Source: Hymenobacter sp. BT559 | Lineage (GTDB): Bacteria > Bacteroidota > Bacteroidia > Cytophagales > Hymenobacteraceae | Assembly (NCBI RefSeq): GCF_016427535.1 | Contig: NZ_JAELXV010000001.1 | Span: 124,001 to 188,000, forward strand | Reading direction: 5' to 3' | Length of the DNA: 64,000 bases | Part shown: piece by piece, positions 1 to 9,012 of the stretch | Numbering within the stretch: the stretch's first letter is position 1 | Layout: every line of letters begins with the position of its first letter | The notes under the pieces: generated by a model | Databases searched by the model: none | Seen by the model: the letters and a program-made list of their open reading frames with translations, nothing else | What the model was told of the DNA's origin: nothing | Made by a program: the position numbers and the translations under genes

Positions 1-41
1 CGGCCCCAGAAATAAATCTGATAATTCCATAAGAAATAATT

Positions 42-1319
42 TTACTTATGCTTCTTGAGCCAAGCTTTGGCTTCTTTGTATTGCGTTGATTTGTGGTCGG
101 CCTTGTCGGCTACCACGGCGTAGTAACGGCGGGCGGCCTCTTTGTCGTTGGCTTGGTCGGCGAGCTTGGCGAGGCTAGCGTTGGCGAAGAGGTAGAAGCC
201 ACCCTCGGTTTCGCCATTGCTTTCGGCAAAGACGATGCAGCGCTGGTAAAAGTCTTTGGCTTTAGCCAAATCCTTGTATTTGAACTGCATGAGGTAGCCT
301 AGGAAGTAGCTGGCATAGCGGCCGCTGGAGGCTTCGTAGCCAGGCATGCCGGTATTGATTTTATCCAGGATGTCTTTGCTTACGCGTTCGCACTCGGTGA
401 ACTGTGCCTGGTCAAAGCACAGGTAGGCGTAGAAGCGCTCGAAGTAACCATTGTCGGGGTACTTGCGGGCCAAGCCTTGAGCAACAGGAAAGGCCGCCGC
501 CGTTTGGTGCTCCTCATTGTGTAGGATGCGCATGAGGAATACTTTGGCTTCGACACTGGTGTAGAAGCCATTTGTGGCTACGTTGCGCAGCTGGTCGAGC
601 CCTAGCTTTTTATCTCCTTTAGGAAAGAAAAGAAGCACGGGCTTCAGCAGCGGGTAGTTTTCGGGAATCCAGACGGCGTAGTAATTGAAGAGCGCCTCGC
701 CAAACAAAAATTCGGGGCTTAGGCCGTTGGCCTCGCGGCTTTTTTGTAGATAATTGAGCGAGCGCTTGCTGCTGACGGTAGCCTTGCGCCAGTTGTGGCG
801 CTCAGCGTTGAGGCGGGCGTCGAAGCCATTGGCGGCCGACAGAAAAAAATAGGCTTCGTAGTTTTTGGGGTCGGCTTTGGCTAGCTGCTCGCTGTAGGTA
901 TTAGCCGTATCCATGTACGCGTAGAATATCTTGTCGTACTGCTTAGTCTGAAAGTTGGTCGGCATAATTTTCCACCACGTGCTCAGCCCCAGCAAAAAAT
1001 ACGGCATAGGGTGGTGCGGGTAGCGGCGACGCAGCGAGCGAAATTGCTTTTCGGCCTTGTCGTATTTGAAATTGTAGAGGTTCTGCACGGCTCCGTCGAG
1101 CTCTAGCTGAATGTCCTTGTCGAGCAGCAGCCAGCCCTTGGTATCGGTGTTGGGCAGCACGTCTACATTGCTAAGCTCCACGTTGCGGATGGCTGGGGTT
1201 TGGCCAGCGGCCTGCCGCCGGTTGGTGTCGGCAGGCGTTTGCTGGGCGTGGCTTTGCAAGACCGGGCCGAGCAGAAGCAGCAACGAAAGCAGGCGCAAAA
1301 GCCGAAACAGAGCAGGCAT
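42..1319 (-). CDS. Secreted TPR-repeat protein of unknown function
   Basis: Predicted 425-residue exported protein. The first 26 residues look like a signal peptide: basic start (MPALFRLLRLL), a leucine stretch and an AHAQ-like cleavage site (SHAQ). The rest is alpha-helical with tetratricopeptide-like repeats, for example around residues 75-115 (LYNFKYDKAEKQF, then RRYPHHPMPYFLLG) and near the C-terminus (KDFYQRCIVFAESNG). TPR proteins act as scaffolds; no catalytic motif is seen. The reading frame is open a further 59 codons upstream, but the ATG at 1319 is preferred because it gives a clean signal peptide and avoids running into the divergent peptidase gene that starts at 1435. The partner or complex is unknown. 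Confidence 0.8.
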   Translation of the reverse strand: MPALFRLLRLLSLLLLLGPVLQSHAQQTPADTNRRQAAGQTPAIRNVELSNVDVLPNTDTKGWLLLDKDIQLELDGAVQNLYNFKYDKAEKQFRSLRRRYPHHPMPYFLLGLSTWWKIMPTNFQTKQYDKIFYAYMDTANTYSEQLAKADPKNYEAYFFLSAANGFDARLNAERHNWRKATVSSKRSLNYLQKSREANGLSPEFLFGEALFNYYAVWIPENYPLLKPVLLFFPKGDKKLGLDQLRNVATNGFYTSVEAKVFLMRILHNEEHQTAAAFPVAQGLARKYPDNGYFERFYAYLCFDQAQFTECERVSKDILDKINTGMPGYEASSGRYASYFLGYLMQFKYKDLAKAKDFYQRCIVFAESNGETEGGFYLFANASLAKLADQANDKEAARRYYAVVADKADHKSTQYKEAKAWLKKHK

Positions 1320-1434
1320 AAATACAAGAGAAGCGACAAAATGCCGCGGGGCCAGGGGTGGAAAGCAGGCTGCGGCTAGGCGAAAGTACGGCGGCGAACC
1401 TAGCTTTGATTGGTTTTTAGGGTTATACATACCG

Positions 1435-2352
1435 ATGCACTTGCTGCAAACACTTTGCCGGATACCGGCCCCTTCGGGCGATGAAGCGCCGCTCACCAGC
1501 TTTCTGCTGGCCTACGTGCGAGAGCACAGCCCTAGGTGGCAGCACCCGCCGCAGGTCATCCATGACGAGGCCCGCTTCCAGGACTGCCTGCTGCTGGTGT
1601 TTGGGCAGCCGCGCACGGCCGTATTTGCGCACCTCGATAGCATTGGCTTCACGGTGCGCTACGGGCGCGAATTGGTGCCCATTGGCGGGCCAGAGGTCGA
1701 AACAGGTTATCAGTTGGTCGGCCGAGATGCGCAAGGTGAAATAGCGTGTACACTGACAGTTGACAAGGAAACCGAGGCCCTGGGCTATGAGTTCAGCCGC
1801 GACATTGAGCGCGGCACTAGCCTCACCTTTGCCTGCGACTTTCGCGAAACGGACACAACCGTGCAGAGCTGCTACCTCGATAACCGCCTAGGTGTCTGGA
1901 ATGCCCTGCAGCTAGCCGAAACGCTGGAGCGCGGCATTATCGCATTTTCATGCGGCGAAGAGCACGGGGGCGGCTCGGTGCCCTACCTGGCTCGCTACAT
2001 CTACGAGACATATGGCGTGCGGCAGGCACTGATATCGGATATTACTTGGGCGACCGAGGGTGTGCACCTAGGGGCGGGCTGCGTTATTTCGCTGCGCGAC
2101 TCGCTTATTCCGCGCCGCAGCTACGTCGAGCGCATTCGGCGCATTGCCGAAGCCAGTGGGGTAGCGCACCAGTTGGAGGTAGAAGGCGCGGGTGGCTCCG
2201 ACGCCAAAGAGCTGCAACGCAGCGACCAGCCTTGGGACTGGTGCTTTGTTGGCGCTCCCGAAGCCGAAGTGCACTCGCCCAATGAGCTGGTCGATAAGCG
2301 TGACATTTCTAGTATGCTGCAGCTGTATCAAGTGCTGCTGCGCGAGCTATAG
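1435..2352 (+). CDS. M42-family glutamyl aminopeptidase-like metallopeptidase
   Basis: A 305-residue cytoplasmic metallopeptidase of the M42/M28-like clan, expected to remove N-terminal residues from peptides with a two-metal centre. The metal and catalytic residues can be followed in order: HLD (H66, D68), LDNRLG (D149 bridging), CGEEHG (E175 base, E176 ligand), SDITWAT (D202) and EVHSPNE (H280). The frame is open from 1111, but the ATG at 1435 gives the family's usual N-terminus (MHLLQTLCRIPAPSGDE), and upstream codons would overlap the divergent TPR gene. The protein is somewhat shorter than typical M42 enzymes (about 340-360), with the PDZ-like insert domain reduced. The exact substrate cannot be read from sequence. 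Confidence 0.85.
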   Translation: MHLLQTLCRIPAPSGDEAPLTSFLLAYVREHSPRWQHPPQVIHDEARFQDCLLLVFGQPRTAVFAHLDSIGFTVRYGRELVPIGGPEVETGYQLVGRDAQGEIACTLTVDKETEALGYEFSRDIERGTSLTFACDFRETDTTVQSCYLDNRLGVWNALQLAETLERGIIAFSCGEEHGGGSVPYLARYIYETYGVRQALISDITWATEGVHLGAGCVISLRDSLIPRRSYVERIRRIAEASGVAHQLEVEGAGGSDAKELQRSDQPWDWCFVGAPEAEVHSPNELVDKRDISSMLQLYQVLLREL

Positions 2353-2488
2353 GCAGGCTAGGCTGGATGGATTGCCCGGCCGAATCAAGAACTACTTTTA
2401 AATCCTAGGTGGTGACGAAGCCAATTGCGCCATCTTTGAATCTTTATGCCCTGCTGGCAAGGAGCAGGCGCACCCCAACGTATACTCA

Positions 2489-3499
2489 ATGGCACCAGCC
2501 CCCACGCGACAGATTACACCCGATTTATCCATTGTAGTGCCGCTTTATAATGAGGAGGCCAACGTGGAGCCGCTATATCAGCGGCTAAAGGCAGTGGTCG
2601 ATGCTATGGGCATAAGCTATCAGTTTGTGTTTGTTAATGATGGCTCGCGCGACCGCACACTACCAATGGTGCAAGGGCTAAGCCATCGCGACCCTCACGT
2701 GGGCTACATCGACCTGAGCCGCAATTTTGGCCATCAGATTGCCGTCACGGCAGGTCTGGACAATTGTACCGGAGCGGCCGTAGTTATCATTGATGCCGAC
2801 TTGCAAGACCCACCGGAGCTAATTCCGCAGCTCTACGACAAGCTGCTGGCGGGCTATGACGTCGTATACGCCAAGCGCTTGTCGCGGCCCGGCGAAAATG
2901 CTGCGAAGCTGATGACGGCCAAGCTGTTTTATCGCACGCTGGCTGCTATCACCCATATAGAGATTCCGGTTGATACGGGCGATTTTCGCATCATCTCGCG
3001 CAAGGTAGTGGAAGCCTTGAAGCTCATGCCTGAGCAAAATAAGTTTCTGCGCGGCCAAATAGCCTGGATTGGCTTTCGGCAAACCTACGTAGAATATGAC
3101 CGCGCCCAGCGGGCCGGCGGCGAAACAGGCTACACCTACGGTAAAATGCTGCGCCTAGCAATCGACGGCATCACGGCCTTCTCCGATTTTCCGCTTAAGC
3201 TGGCGTCTCTCAGCGGGTTTGTGGTGTCGGGCATCGCCTTTCTGGTTATGCTATACACGCTGTATTCACGATTTGTCACGCACGACTATCAACCGGGCTG
3301 GGCTTCGCTTATGATAAGCATTTTGTTTCTGGGTGGGGTGCAGCTAATTGCCATTGGCATCATCGGCGAGTACATTGGGCGGCTATCGGCCAATGTGCGC
3401 CAGCGCCCGCTGTACCTGATTGCGGATACCAACATGCAGCCCGAAGCAACGCAGCGCGGGAGCCAGGAGGCCACGCCACCTGAAATAGGCCCTAGGTAG
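2489..3499 (+). CDS. Family 2 glycosyltransferase with C-terminal membrane helices (DPM1/GtrB-like)
   Basis: A 336-residue inverting GT2 enzyme that probably transfers a sugar to a polyprenyl phosphate at the inner membrane. The N-terminal GT-A domain has the nucleotide-sugar motif VVPLYNEEANV near residue 14 and DADLQDPPELIP near residue 99, the D-x-D-like element of the family. Two hydrophobic helices near residues 237-258 and 270-295 anchor it, as in the GtrB/ArnC/DPM1-like group. The last 25 residues are polar and low in complexity. It lies downstream of the M42 gene in the same direction with a 136-bp gap, so it may have its own promoter. Sugar and acceptor are unknown. The stop codon directly follows a CCTAGG palindrome. 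Confidence 0.88.
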   Translation: MAPAPTRQITPDLSIVVPLYNEEANVEPLYQRLKAVVDAMGISYQFVFVNDGSRDRTLPMVQGLSHRDPHVGYIDLSRNFGHQIAVTAGLDNCTGAAVVIIDADLQDPPELIPQLYDKLLAGYDVVYAKRLSRPGENAAKLMTAKLFYRTLAAITHIEIPVDTGDFRIISRKVVEALKLMPEQNKFLRGQIAWIGFRQTYVEYDRAQRAGGETGYTYGKMLRLAIDGITAFSDFPLKLASLSGFVVSGIAFLVMLYTLYSRFVTHDYQPGWASLMISILFLGGVQLIAIGIIGEYIGRLSANVRQRPLYLIADTNMQPEATQRGSQEATPPEIGPR

Positions 3500-3610
3500 C
3501 GCCCGGGGCTGGAAGAGCTGTAAAATGCAGGGTGGCGGGGGCAGTTGCGAAAGCAGTAAATCCGCTTACATTTACCGCCCTAACTTTTTCCCACTCAACC
3601 TGTTCAGTCT

Positions 3611-5713
3611 ATGCCTGCCATTCTCTACGCTGTGCCCTTGCTGGGCCTGTTGGCCCTCGTTTACACCTGGCTGCGCGCGGGCTGGGTGGCCCGCCAAGAC
3701 GCCGGCGATGCGCGCATGAAAACCATCGCTGGCTACATTGCCGACGGGGCTATTGCCTTCCTCAAAGCTGAGTATAAGGTGTTGGCTTTGTTTGCGCTCA
3801 TTGCCTCCGCCTTCCTAGGGTACCTAGGCTTTACGGGCGAGAAATCCAGCCCCATCATCATTATTGCCTTCTTGATAGGGGCAGTGTTCTCAGCCACGGC
3901 GGGCTTTATTGGGATGAAAATCGCCACTAAGGCCAACGTGCGCACGGCCCAAGCGGCGCGTACGTCGCTGAGCCAGGCCCTAAACGTATCGTTTGCAGGT
4001 GGCTCGGTAATGGGCATGGGCGTGGCGGGGCTGGCCGTGCTGGGCCTAGGAGCCTTGTTTATCGTGTTCTACCAGCTGTTTGTGGTGCGGCTGCGCGGCA
4101 CGGCGGGCGGGGTAGAGATGGAAAAAGCGCTCGAAGTGCTCACAGGCTTTTCCCTAGGTGCCGAAAGTATCGCGCTTTTCGCCCGCGTGGGCGGCGGTAT
4201 CTACACCAAAGCGGCTGATGTGGGTGCCGACCTAGTGGGCAAAGTAGAGGCGGGCATTCCAGAAGACGACCCCCGCAACCCCGCCACCATTGCTGACAAC
4301 GTGGGCGACAACGTAGGCGATGTGGCTGGTATGGGCGCCGACCTATTTGGCTCCTACGTGGCTACCATTCTAGCCACTATGGTGCTGGGGCGCGAGGTGC
4401 GCCTAGGCAGCCCCGACCAATTTGGCGGGCTGTCGCCCATCTTGCTGCCGATGGCAGTGGCGGGCCTAGGTATCGTGGCCTCGCTGGTGGGCATATTGCT
4501 AGTGCGGGTGAAGGAAGGCGGTAATGTGCAGGCGGCACTCAACTTCGGCAACTATGCCTCGGTGGTAGTATCGGCCGTGTTTTCTTTCTTTTTAATAAAG
4601 TGGCTGTTGCCAGCCGGTGATATCACGGTGCGGGGCTTCACTTTCGATGCTAACCATGTCTTTTATGCTGTGTTGGTCGGGCTGGCGGTGGGCACGCTCA
4701 TGAGTATCATCACCGAGTATTACACTGCCATGGGCAAGCGCCCGGTGCTGAGCATTGTGCAGCAAAGCAGCACCGGCCACGCCACCACCGTGATTGGTGG
4801 ACTGGCGGTGGGCATGGAAAGCACAGTGCTGCCCATCTTGGTGCTGGCGGCGGGCATTGTGCTGAGCTACGAGGCAGCGGGCCTCTACGGCGTGGCCATC
4901 GCAGCGGCTGGCATGATGGCTACCACTGCCATGCAGCTCGCCATCGACGCCTTCGGCCCCATTGCCGACAATGCGGGTGGCATCGCCGAGATGAGTGAGC
5001 TGCCCAAAGAAGTGCGCGAGCGCACTGATGTACTCGACGCGGTGGGCAACACCACGGCAGCCACGGGCAAGGGCTTCGCTATTGCGTCGGCGGCGCTCAC
5101 GTCGCTGGCACTGTTCGCGGCTTTCATGGGTACGGCGCATATCGATACTATCGATATCTCGAATGCCCGGGTGCTGGCTGGCTTGTTCGTGGGGGCCATG
5201 ATACCGTTTATCTTCTCTGCACTGGCTATTTCGGCGGTAGGCCGGGCGGCCATGGCCATGGTGCAGGAAGTGCGGCGGCAGTTCCGCGAGATTCCGGGTA
5301 TTATGGAGGGTACCGGGCGGCCTGAGTACGAGAAGTGTGTGGCCATCAGCACGCAGGCAGCCATTCGGGAAATGGTGCTGCCTGGGGCCATTGCCCTGCT
5401 GACGCCCATTGTCATTGGGTTTTTGTTTGGGGCCGAGGTCCTAGGTGGCACGCTGGCCGGCGTCACGGTGAGCGGCGTGCTCATGGCTATGTTTCAAAGT
5501 AACGCCGGCGGGGCCTGGGACAATGCCAAAAAGTCGTTTGAGAAGGGCGTTATGGTCGATGGCAAAATGGAGTTTAAGGGCTCCGACGCGCACAAAGCGT
5601 CCGTGACGGGCGATACTGTAGGCGACCCATTCAAAGACACTAGCGGCCCGAGCATGAATATTCTTATCAAGCTCATGAGTATTGTGTCGCTGGTCATTGC
5701 CCCACACCTCTAG
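3611..5713 (+). CDS. hppA: K+-dependent membrane-bound pyrophosphatase
   Basis: A 700-residue integral membrane enzyme that couples pyrophosphate hydrolysis to export of H+ (or Na+) across the inner membrane. Length and about 16 hydrophobic segments fit the family. Diagnostic motifs are [19 protein letters not shown] near residue 208 and [12 protein letters not shown] near residue 233, which bind Mg-pyrophosphate, and [15 protein letters not shown] near the C-terminus. The sequence [10 protein letters not shown] near residue 479 has alanine where K+-independent enzymes carry lysine (GNTTKA), so K+ dependence follows from family knowledge. Whether it pumps H+, Na+ or both cannot be decided by eye; many Bacteroidota enzymes of this branch are Na+ linked. 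All seven CCTAGG sites in the gene encode Leu-Gly. Confidence 0.95.
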   Translation: MPAILYAVPLLGLLALVYTWLRAGWVARQDAGDARMKTIAGYIADGAIAFLKAEYKVLALFALIASAFLGYLGFTGEKSSPIIIIAFLIGAVFSATAGFIGMKIATKANVRTAQAARTSLSQALNVSFAGGSVMGMGVAGLAVLGLGALFIVFYQLFVVRLRGTAGGVEMEKALEVLTGFSLGAESIALFARVGGGIYTKAADVGADLVGKVEAGIPEDDPRNPATIADNVGDNVGDVAGMGADLFGSYVATILATMVLGREVRLGSPDQFGGLSPILLPMAVAGLGIVASLVGILLVRVKEGGNVQAALNFGNYASVVVSAVFSFFLIKWLLPAGDITVRGFTFDANHVFYAVLVGLAVGTLMSIITEYYTAMGKRPVLSIVQQSSTGHATTVIGGLAVGMESTVLPILVLAAGIVLSYEAAGLYGVAIAAAGMMATTAMQLAIDAFGPIADNAGGIAEMSELPKEVRERTDVLDAVGNTTAATGKGFAIASAALTSLALFAAFMGTAHIDTIDISNARVLAGLFVGAMIPFIFSALAISAVGRAAMAMVQEVRRQFREIPGIMEGTGRPEYEKCVAISTQAAIREMVLPGAIALLTPIVIGFLFGAEVLGGTLAGVTVSGVLMAMFQSNAGGAWDNAKKSFEKGVMVDGKMEFKGSDAHKASVTGDTVGDPFKDTSGPSMNILIKLMSIVSLVIAPHL

Positions 5714-5714
5714 A

Positions 5715-6022
5715 CCGCAGATTCAAACGGATTTGTCGGATTTAACGGATACGCCCGGCTGCGCCAGACTGGCTATCCGGGCGCATGTGGGATGCTTACC
5801 AAGTAAGATGCTTTAGAAGTAGAGAAATAAATGCCCCACATGCACCTGGCTAGCCAGGTGCATGTGGGGCACCGCCGGGCTTATTGGCAATGCTCTGCTT
5901 TTGGATATTAAGTCAACCAACAACACCAAAACAAGGTAAGCCACCTACCACTGTACGGTCTGATAGTCAGCTTGTGCAGCAAGCGTATCCGTTCCATCCG
6001 AAAAATCCGTTTGAATCTGCGG
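5715..6022. mobile_element. MITE-like 308-bp element with 39-bp terminal inverted repeats
   Basis: The left end (5715-5753) and right end (5984-6022) are inverted copies of each other, 36 of 39 bases matching, both beginning CCGCAGATTCAAACGGATTT when read inward. Between them lies a perfect 38-bp palindrome at 5833-5870 centred on GGCTAGCC, and a second stem near 5752-5783 (CGCCCGG..CCGGGCG). No reading frame of note lies inside, and no target-site duplication is evident. The left end begins 2 bp after the stop of hppA, and the right end abuts a TATCTTTG box before hpt. It resembles a non-autonomous element or a large REP-like structure. Mobility is inferred, not shown. Confidence 0.6.
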
Positions 6023-6023
6023 T

Positions 6024-6031
6024 TATCTTTG
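6024..6031 (+). promoter_or_regulatory. Bacteroidota-type -7 box (TATCTTTG) before hpt
   Basis: Matches the TAnnTTTG consensus of Bacteroidota sigma-A promoters and lies 35 bp before the hpt ATG. A TTG at the usual -33 distance (about 20 bp upstream) is not clear, because that position falls within the right inverted repeat of the upstream element, so the element may have replaced or supplied the upstream part. Confidence 0.4.
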
Positions 6032-6066
6032 CAGCCCAAACGGCCGCTCGGGCCGCTTCTTAGCGC

Positions 6067-6606
6067 ATGGGTCATCCCCTTATTACCCTTCACGACAAGT
6101 CTTTTCGGCCTTATTTGTCGGCCGCCGAAATCGCCGGGGCCATCGACCAGGTAGCCGCTCGCCTCAGTGCCGACTATGCCGGCCGCCGCCCCCTGTTTGT
6201 GGTGGTGCTCACGGGTGGGTTCATGTTTGCCGCCGATTTGATGAAGCGGTTTACCGGCGACTGCGAGATTGTCTTTATCCGCGTGGCCTCGTACGAGGGC
6301 ATGGGTAGCACCGGCCAGGTACAAGAAATCATGGGGCTGCGCGAAGATGTGCAGGGCCGTGACATCATTCTGGTCGAAGACATTGTGGACACAGGCACCA
6401 CCCTGCACCACTTGCTGCCCACGCTCGAAGCCAACAAGCCGGCTTCCATTGAGATTGCCGCTATGTTCTACAAGCCAACCAGCCTGCGCTACCCGCTCAC
6501 GCTGAACTACATGGCGATGGAAATTCCCAATGACTTTGTGGTGGGCTATGGCCTCGATTACGACGGCCTAGGTCGCAACCTGCCCGACGTGTACGTGGCA
6601 GCGTAG
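6067..6606 (+). CDS. hpt: Hypoxanthine phosphoribosyltransferase
   Basis: A 179-residue cytoplasmic purine-salvage enzyme that joins hypoxanthine (and probably guanine) to PRPP to give IMP or GMP. The PRPP-binding signature VEDIVDTGTT is at residues 103-112. The early loop VVVLTGGFMFAADLM (about 46-59) and the purine-binding end FVVGYGLDYDGLGRNLPDV are typical of the bacterial HPRT group. Length is normal. It lies 65 bp upstream of adk in the same direction, so nucleotide salvage and adenylate balance may be co-transcribed. The start is the first ATG after the TATCTTTG box. Confidence 0.95.
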   Translation: MGHPLITLHDKSFRPYLSAAEIAGAIDQVAARLSADYAGRRPLFVVVLTGGFMFAADLMKRFTGDCEIVFIRVASYEGMGSTGQVQEIMGLREDVQGRDIILVEDIVDTGTTLHHLLPTLEANKPASIEIAAMFYKPTSLRYPLTLNYMAMEIPNDFVVGYGLDYDGLGRNLPDVYVAA

Positions 6607-6671
6607 CCTTATTTTTACATAGCCAGGCTTCTCGGCTTCCGGGTTAAGCCCCTGCCTTATTACTCTTTAGT

Positions 6672-7295
6672 ATGCTCAACATTGTTTTATTCGGCCCGCC
6701 CGGCGCGGGCAAAGGCACGCAAAGCCAAAAGCTCATTGCCCAGTACAACCTCGTGCACCTGAGCACTGGCGACCTGCTACGGGCTCAGATTGCCGAAGGC
6801 ACCGAGCTTGGCCTGAAAGCCAAGCAGCTAATGGACGAAGGTCTGCTCGTGCCCGACGAAGTGGTAATCGGTATGATTGGCAATGCGTTGAGTAAAAACC
6901 AGCAGGCGGCGGGCTTCATCTTCGACGGCTTTCCGCGCACGGTGGCTCAGGCCGAAAGCCTCGACCAACTGCTGACCCAACACCACACCCAGGTAGCCTG
7001 CATGATTGCCCTCGAAGTGGGGGAGGAGGAACTGGTGAAGCGCTTGCTCGAGCGCGGCAAAACCAGCGGCCGCATCGATGACCAGGACGAAACTAAAATC
7101 CGTCGTCGGGTGCAGGTGTACAATACCGAGACTGCGCAAGTAGCTGGCTACTACGCTGGCCAGCAAAAATTTCATGCCCTCAATGGCATCGGCGAGATTG
7201 AGGCTATCTACACACAAATCTGCACGCTCATCGACCAGCACAAGGCCGCTGATGCCGAAACCCCGGCCGCAGCCACGCGCGAGGTGCAAGCCTAG
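6672..7295 (+). CDS. adk: Adenylate kinase
   Basis: A 207-residue cytoplasmic enzyme interconverting ATP + AMP and 2 ADP. The P-loop GPPGAGKGTQ is at residues 8-17; the AMP-binding segment STGDLLRAQ and the FDGFPRTVAQAE motif follow. The LID region (RGKTSGRIDDQDETKIRRR) is short and lacks the four-cysteine zinc site, as in the non-zinc short-lid form. The C-terminal 25 residues are alanine-rich and probably disordered. The stop codon lies within a CCTAGG palindrome (7291-7296). Next downstream is a REP-like hairpin, then obg. Confidence 0.96.
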   Translation: MLNIVLFGPPGAGKGTQSQKLIAQYNLVHLSTGDLLRAQIAEGTELGLKAKQLMDEGLLVPDEVVIGMIGNALSKNQQAAGFIFDGFPRTVAQAESLDQLLTQHHTQVACMIALEVGEEELVKRLLERGKTSGRIDDQDETKIRRRVQVYNTETAQVAGYYAGQQKFHALNGIGEIEAIYTQICTLIDQHKAADAETPAAATREVQA

Positions 7296-7321
7296 GGCAG
7301 CCCCTTTTTTATAAAATCCGT

Positions 7322-7426
7322 CTGTCATCCTGAGCTTGCGAAGGACCTTATTACGGCTGGAATCGTTGGGTAGTAGTACCAATGACCCGGACTTTAATAA
7401 GGTCCTTCGCAGGCTCAGGATGACAG
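7322..7426. repeat. REP-like inverted repeat between adk and obg
   Basis: Arms of about 31 bases (7322-7353 and 7395-7426) pair almost perfectly; they begin CTGTCATCCTGAGCTTGCG and contain CGAAGGACCTTATTA. The loop is about 40 bases. It belongs to the scattered GTCATGCTGAGC..GAAGCATC family of this window, here with the ATCCTGAGC and AAGGACC variant. It may act as a bidirectional transcription terminator or mRNA stabiliser for adk. Confidence 0.75.
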
Positions 7427-7453
7427 TTTTTTAATCACTACAGACCTACCTCA

Positions 7454-8449
7454 GTGGCTAATAACAACTTCATCGACTACGTTAAAATAACCTGCCGCTC
7501 GGGCAAAGGCGGGGCAGGCTCGCACCACTTCTTCCGGGCAAAGGGCCTGCCCAATGGGGGCCCCGATGGCGGCGACGGCGGCCGTGGTGGCCACATCATC
7601 CTCGAAGGCAGCTCGCAGCTTTGGACCCTGCTGCACCTGCAATATCGCAAGCACCTCTTTGCCCAGGATGGCGAAGGCGGTGGTGAAAACCTGCGTACTG
7701 GCGCCCAGGGCGAAGACATTGTGATTCAGGTGCCCCTAGGTACCGTAGCGCGCGACGCAGAGACGGGCGAGGTCAAGCTCGAAATAACCGAGCACGGCCA
7801 GCGACTCATTCTCACGCCCGGCGGGCGCGGCGGACTAGGCAACGACCACTTTAAGTCGGCTACCAACCAGGCCCCGCAGTATGCGCAGCCCGGCGGCCCC
7901 GCCATCGAGGAGCAGGTGATTCTGGAGCTAAAGCTGCTGGCCGATGTGGGCCTAGTGGGCTTTCCCAACGCGGGCAAGAGCACTTTGCTGTCAGTAGTAT
8001 CGGCGGCCAAGCCCAAGATTGCGGACTACGCTTTTACAACGCTGGTGCCTAACCTAGGTGTGGTGGCGTATCGTGATTATCAGTCGTTTGTGATGGCTGA
8101 TATTCCGGGAATTATTGAGGGCGCGGCTGAAGGTAAGGGCCTAGGTACCCGCTTTCTGCGCCACATCGAGCGCAACTCCATGCTGCTCTTTATGATAAGT
8201 TGCGATAGTCTCGACGTGGCCGCCGAGTACCGCGTGCTGCTGAATGAGCTGGAGCAACACAACCCCGAACTATTGGACAAAAAGCGCCTGCTGGCTATTA
8301 CAAAGTCGGACATGCTTGACGACGAGCTGGAAGCTGAGCTATTGGCCTCGTTGCCCGCCGATATGCCGCCCACTGTCTTCATTTCCAGTCTTACGAACAA
8401 GAATATCCAGCGGCTCAAGGATATGATTTGGAAGTCGTTGCACGAGTAA
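7454..8449 (+). CDS. obg: Obg-family GTPase
   Basis: A 331-residue GTPase needed for assembly of the large ribosomal subunit and linked to stress control. Residues 1-158 form the glycine-rich Obg fold ([25 protein letters not shown]). The G domain follows: G1 GFPNAGKST near 168, G3 [16 protein letters not shown] near 214, and G4 ITKSD (TKSD in place of the more usual NKxD). No extra C-terminal domain is present, as in many Bacteroidota. The start is a GTG (GTG GCT AAT AAC); no ATG is available before the conserved N-terminus. It is separated from adk by the hairpin repeat. Confidence 0.95.
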   Translation: MANNNFIDYVKITCRSGKGGAGSHHFFRAKGLPNGGPDGGDGGRGGHIILEGSSQLWTLLHLQYRKHLFAQDGEGGGENLRTGAQGEDIVIQVPLGTVARDAETGEVKLEITEHGQRLILTPGGRGGLGNDHFKSATNQAPQYAQPGGPAIEEQVILELKLLADVGLVGFPNAGKSTLLSVVSAAKPKIADYAFTTLVPNLGVVAYRDYQSFVMADIPGIIEGAAEGKGLGTRFLRHIERNSMLLFMISCDSLDVAAEYRVLLNELEQHNPELLDKKRLLAITKSDMLDDELEAELLASLPADMPPTVFISSLTNKNIQRLKDMIWKSLHE

Positions 8450-8471
8450 TAGCTTATTGAGCTTCGACAGC

Positions 8472-8876
8472 TTAGTTTCCTAAGATGCTAATCATAAGTG
8501 TCGTTAGCAACGATATCCAAGCAAGTGTTTGGTAAAAGATGTTATTCTTTATGACCGCTAGTACAAAAAGGATAGCTAGTGGAAGTACAGGAAATAGAGC
8601 ATTCTTTAAAGCAGTGTGGGCATACAGCTCCGCCGAAGAGTAGTGCGGGCCGCCTTCGCCAAGCATAGCCGCAGAGCCAAAATGATAGTCTTCTATTATG
8701 CTAGGTACGGCCAAAATGCCAATTGCAAGCCATTCCCACAAAAGGAAGGCAAGTAGTAGCAGAATGTACCCTAGGCCTATACTAGCATAGAGTTGTGAGC
8801 CAGACTTGCTTGGATAAGAAGGCCAATAGGTAGTAGGTATTTTCTGAAACCAACGGGGATATCTATCCACTTGCAT
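8472..8876 (-). CDS. Small membrane protein of unknown function
   Basis: A 134-residue protein I do not recognise. It has two clear hydrophobic stretches: about residues 33-58 (GLGYILLLLAFLLWEWLAIG) and a long one at 95-130 that may cross twice (FPVLPLAILFVLAVI, then AWISLLTTLMISILG). The N-terminus is polar and aromatic-rich. The local G+C is clearly lower than in the flanking obg and grpE genes (roughly 35-45% by eye), suggesting recent acquisition or relaxed constraint. It points towards obg and is divergent from grpE. No motif suggests a function. Confidence 0.6.
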   Translation of the reverse strand: MQVDRYPRWFQKIPTTYWPSYPSKSGSQLYASIGLGYILLLLAFLLWEWLAIGILAVPSIIEDYHFGSAAMLGEGGPHYSSAELYAHTALKNALFPVLPLAILFVLAVIKNNIFYQTLAWISLLTTLMISILGN

Positions 8877-9012
8877 AAAAGCTAGTACTTACAAGAGTAG
8901 ACACAAGGTATAGATTCGACAAGACATCTTGCAAACGGTAAAACTCCTTGGAGTGCCAACTTGTCACTCTCCTTCGCTTTGGCAAACTACTTGCGCCTGA
9001 CCAGCCGCCCCT

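Noticed and set aside
1111..1434. Upstream extension of the M42 peptidase
   Set aside because: It would overlap the divergent TPR gene, and the extra residues are low-complexity Ser/Arg; the conserved start is at 1435.
4885..5484. 199-codon minus-strand frame opposite hppA
   Set aside because: Ser/Ala/Pro-rich shadow of the pyrophosphatase gene; no domain.
5833..5870. 38-bp palindrome as a replication or recombination (dif) site
   Set aside because: It does not resemble a dif core, is much longer, and is better explained as part of the inverted-repeat element.
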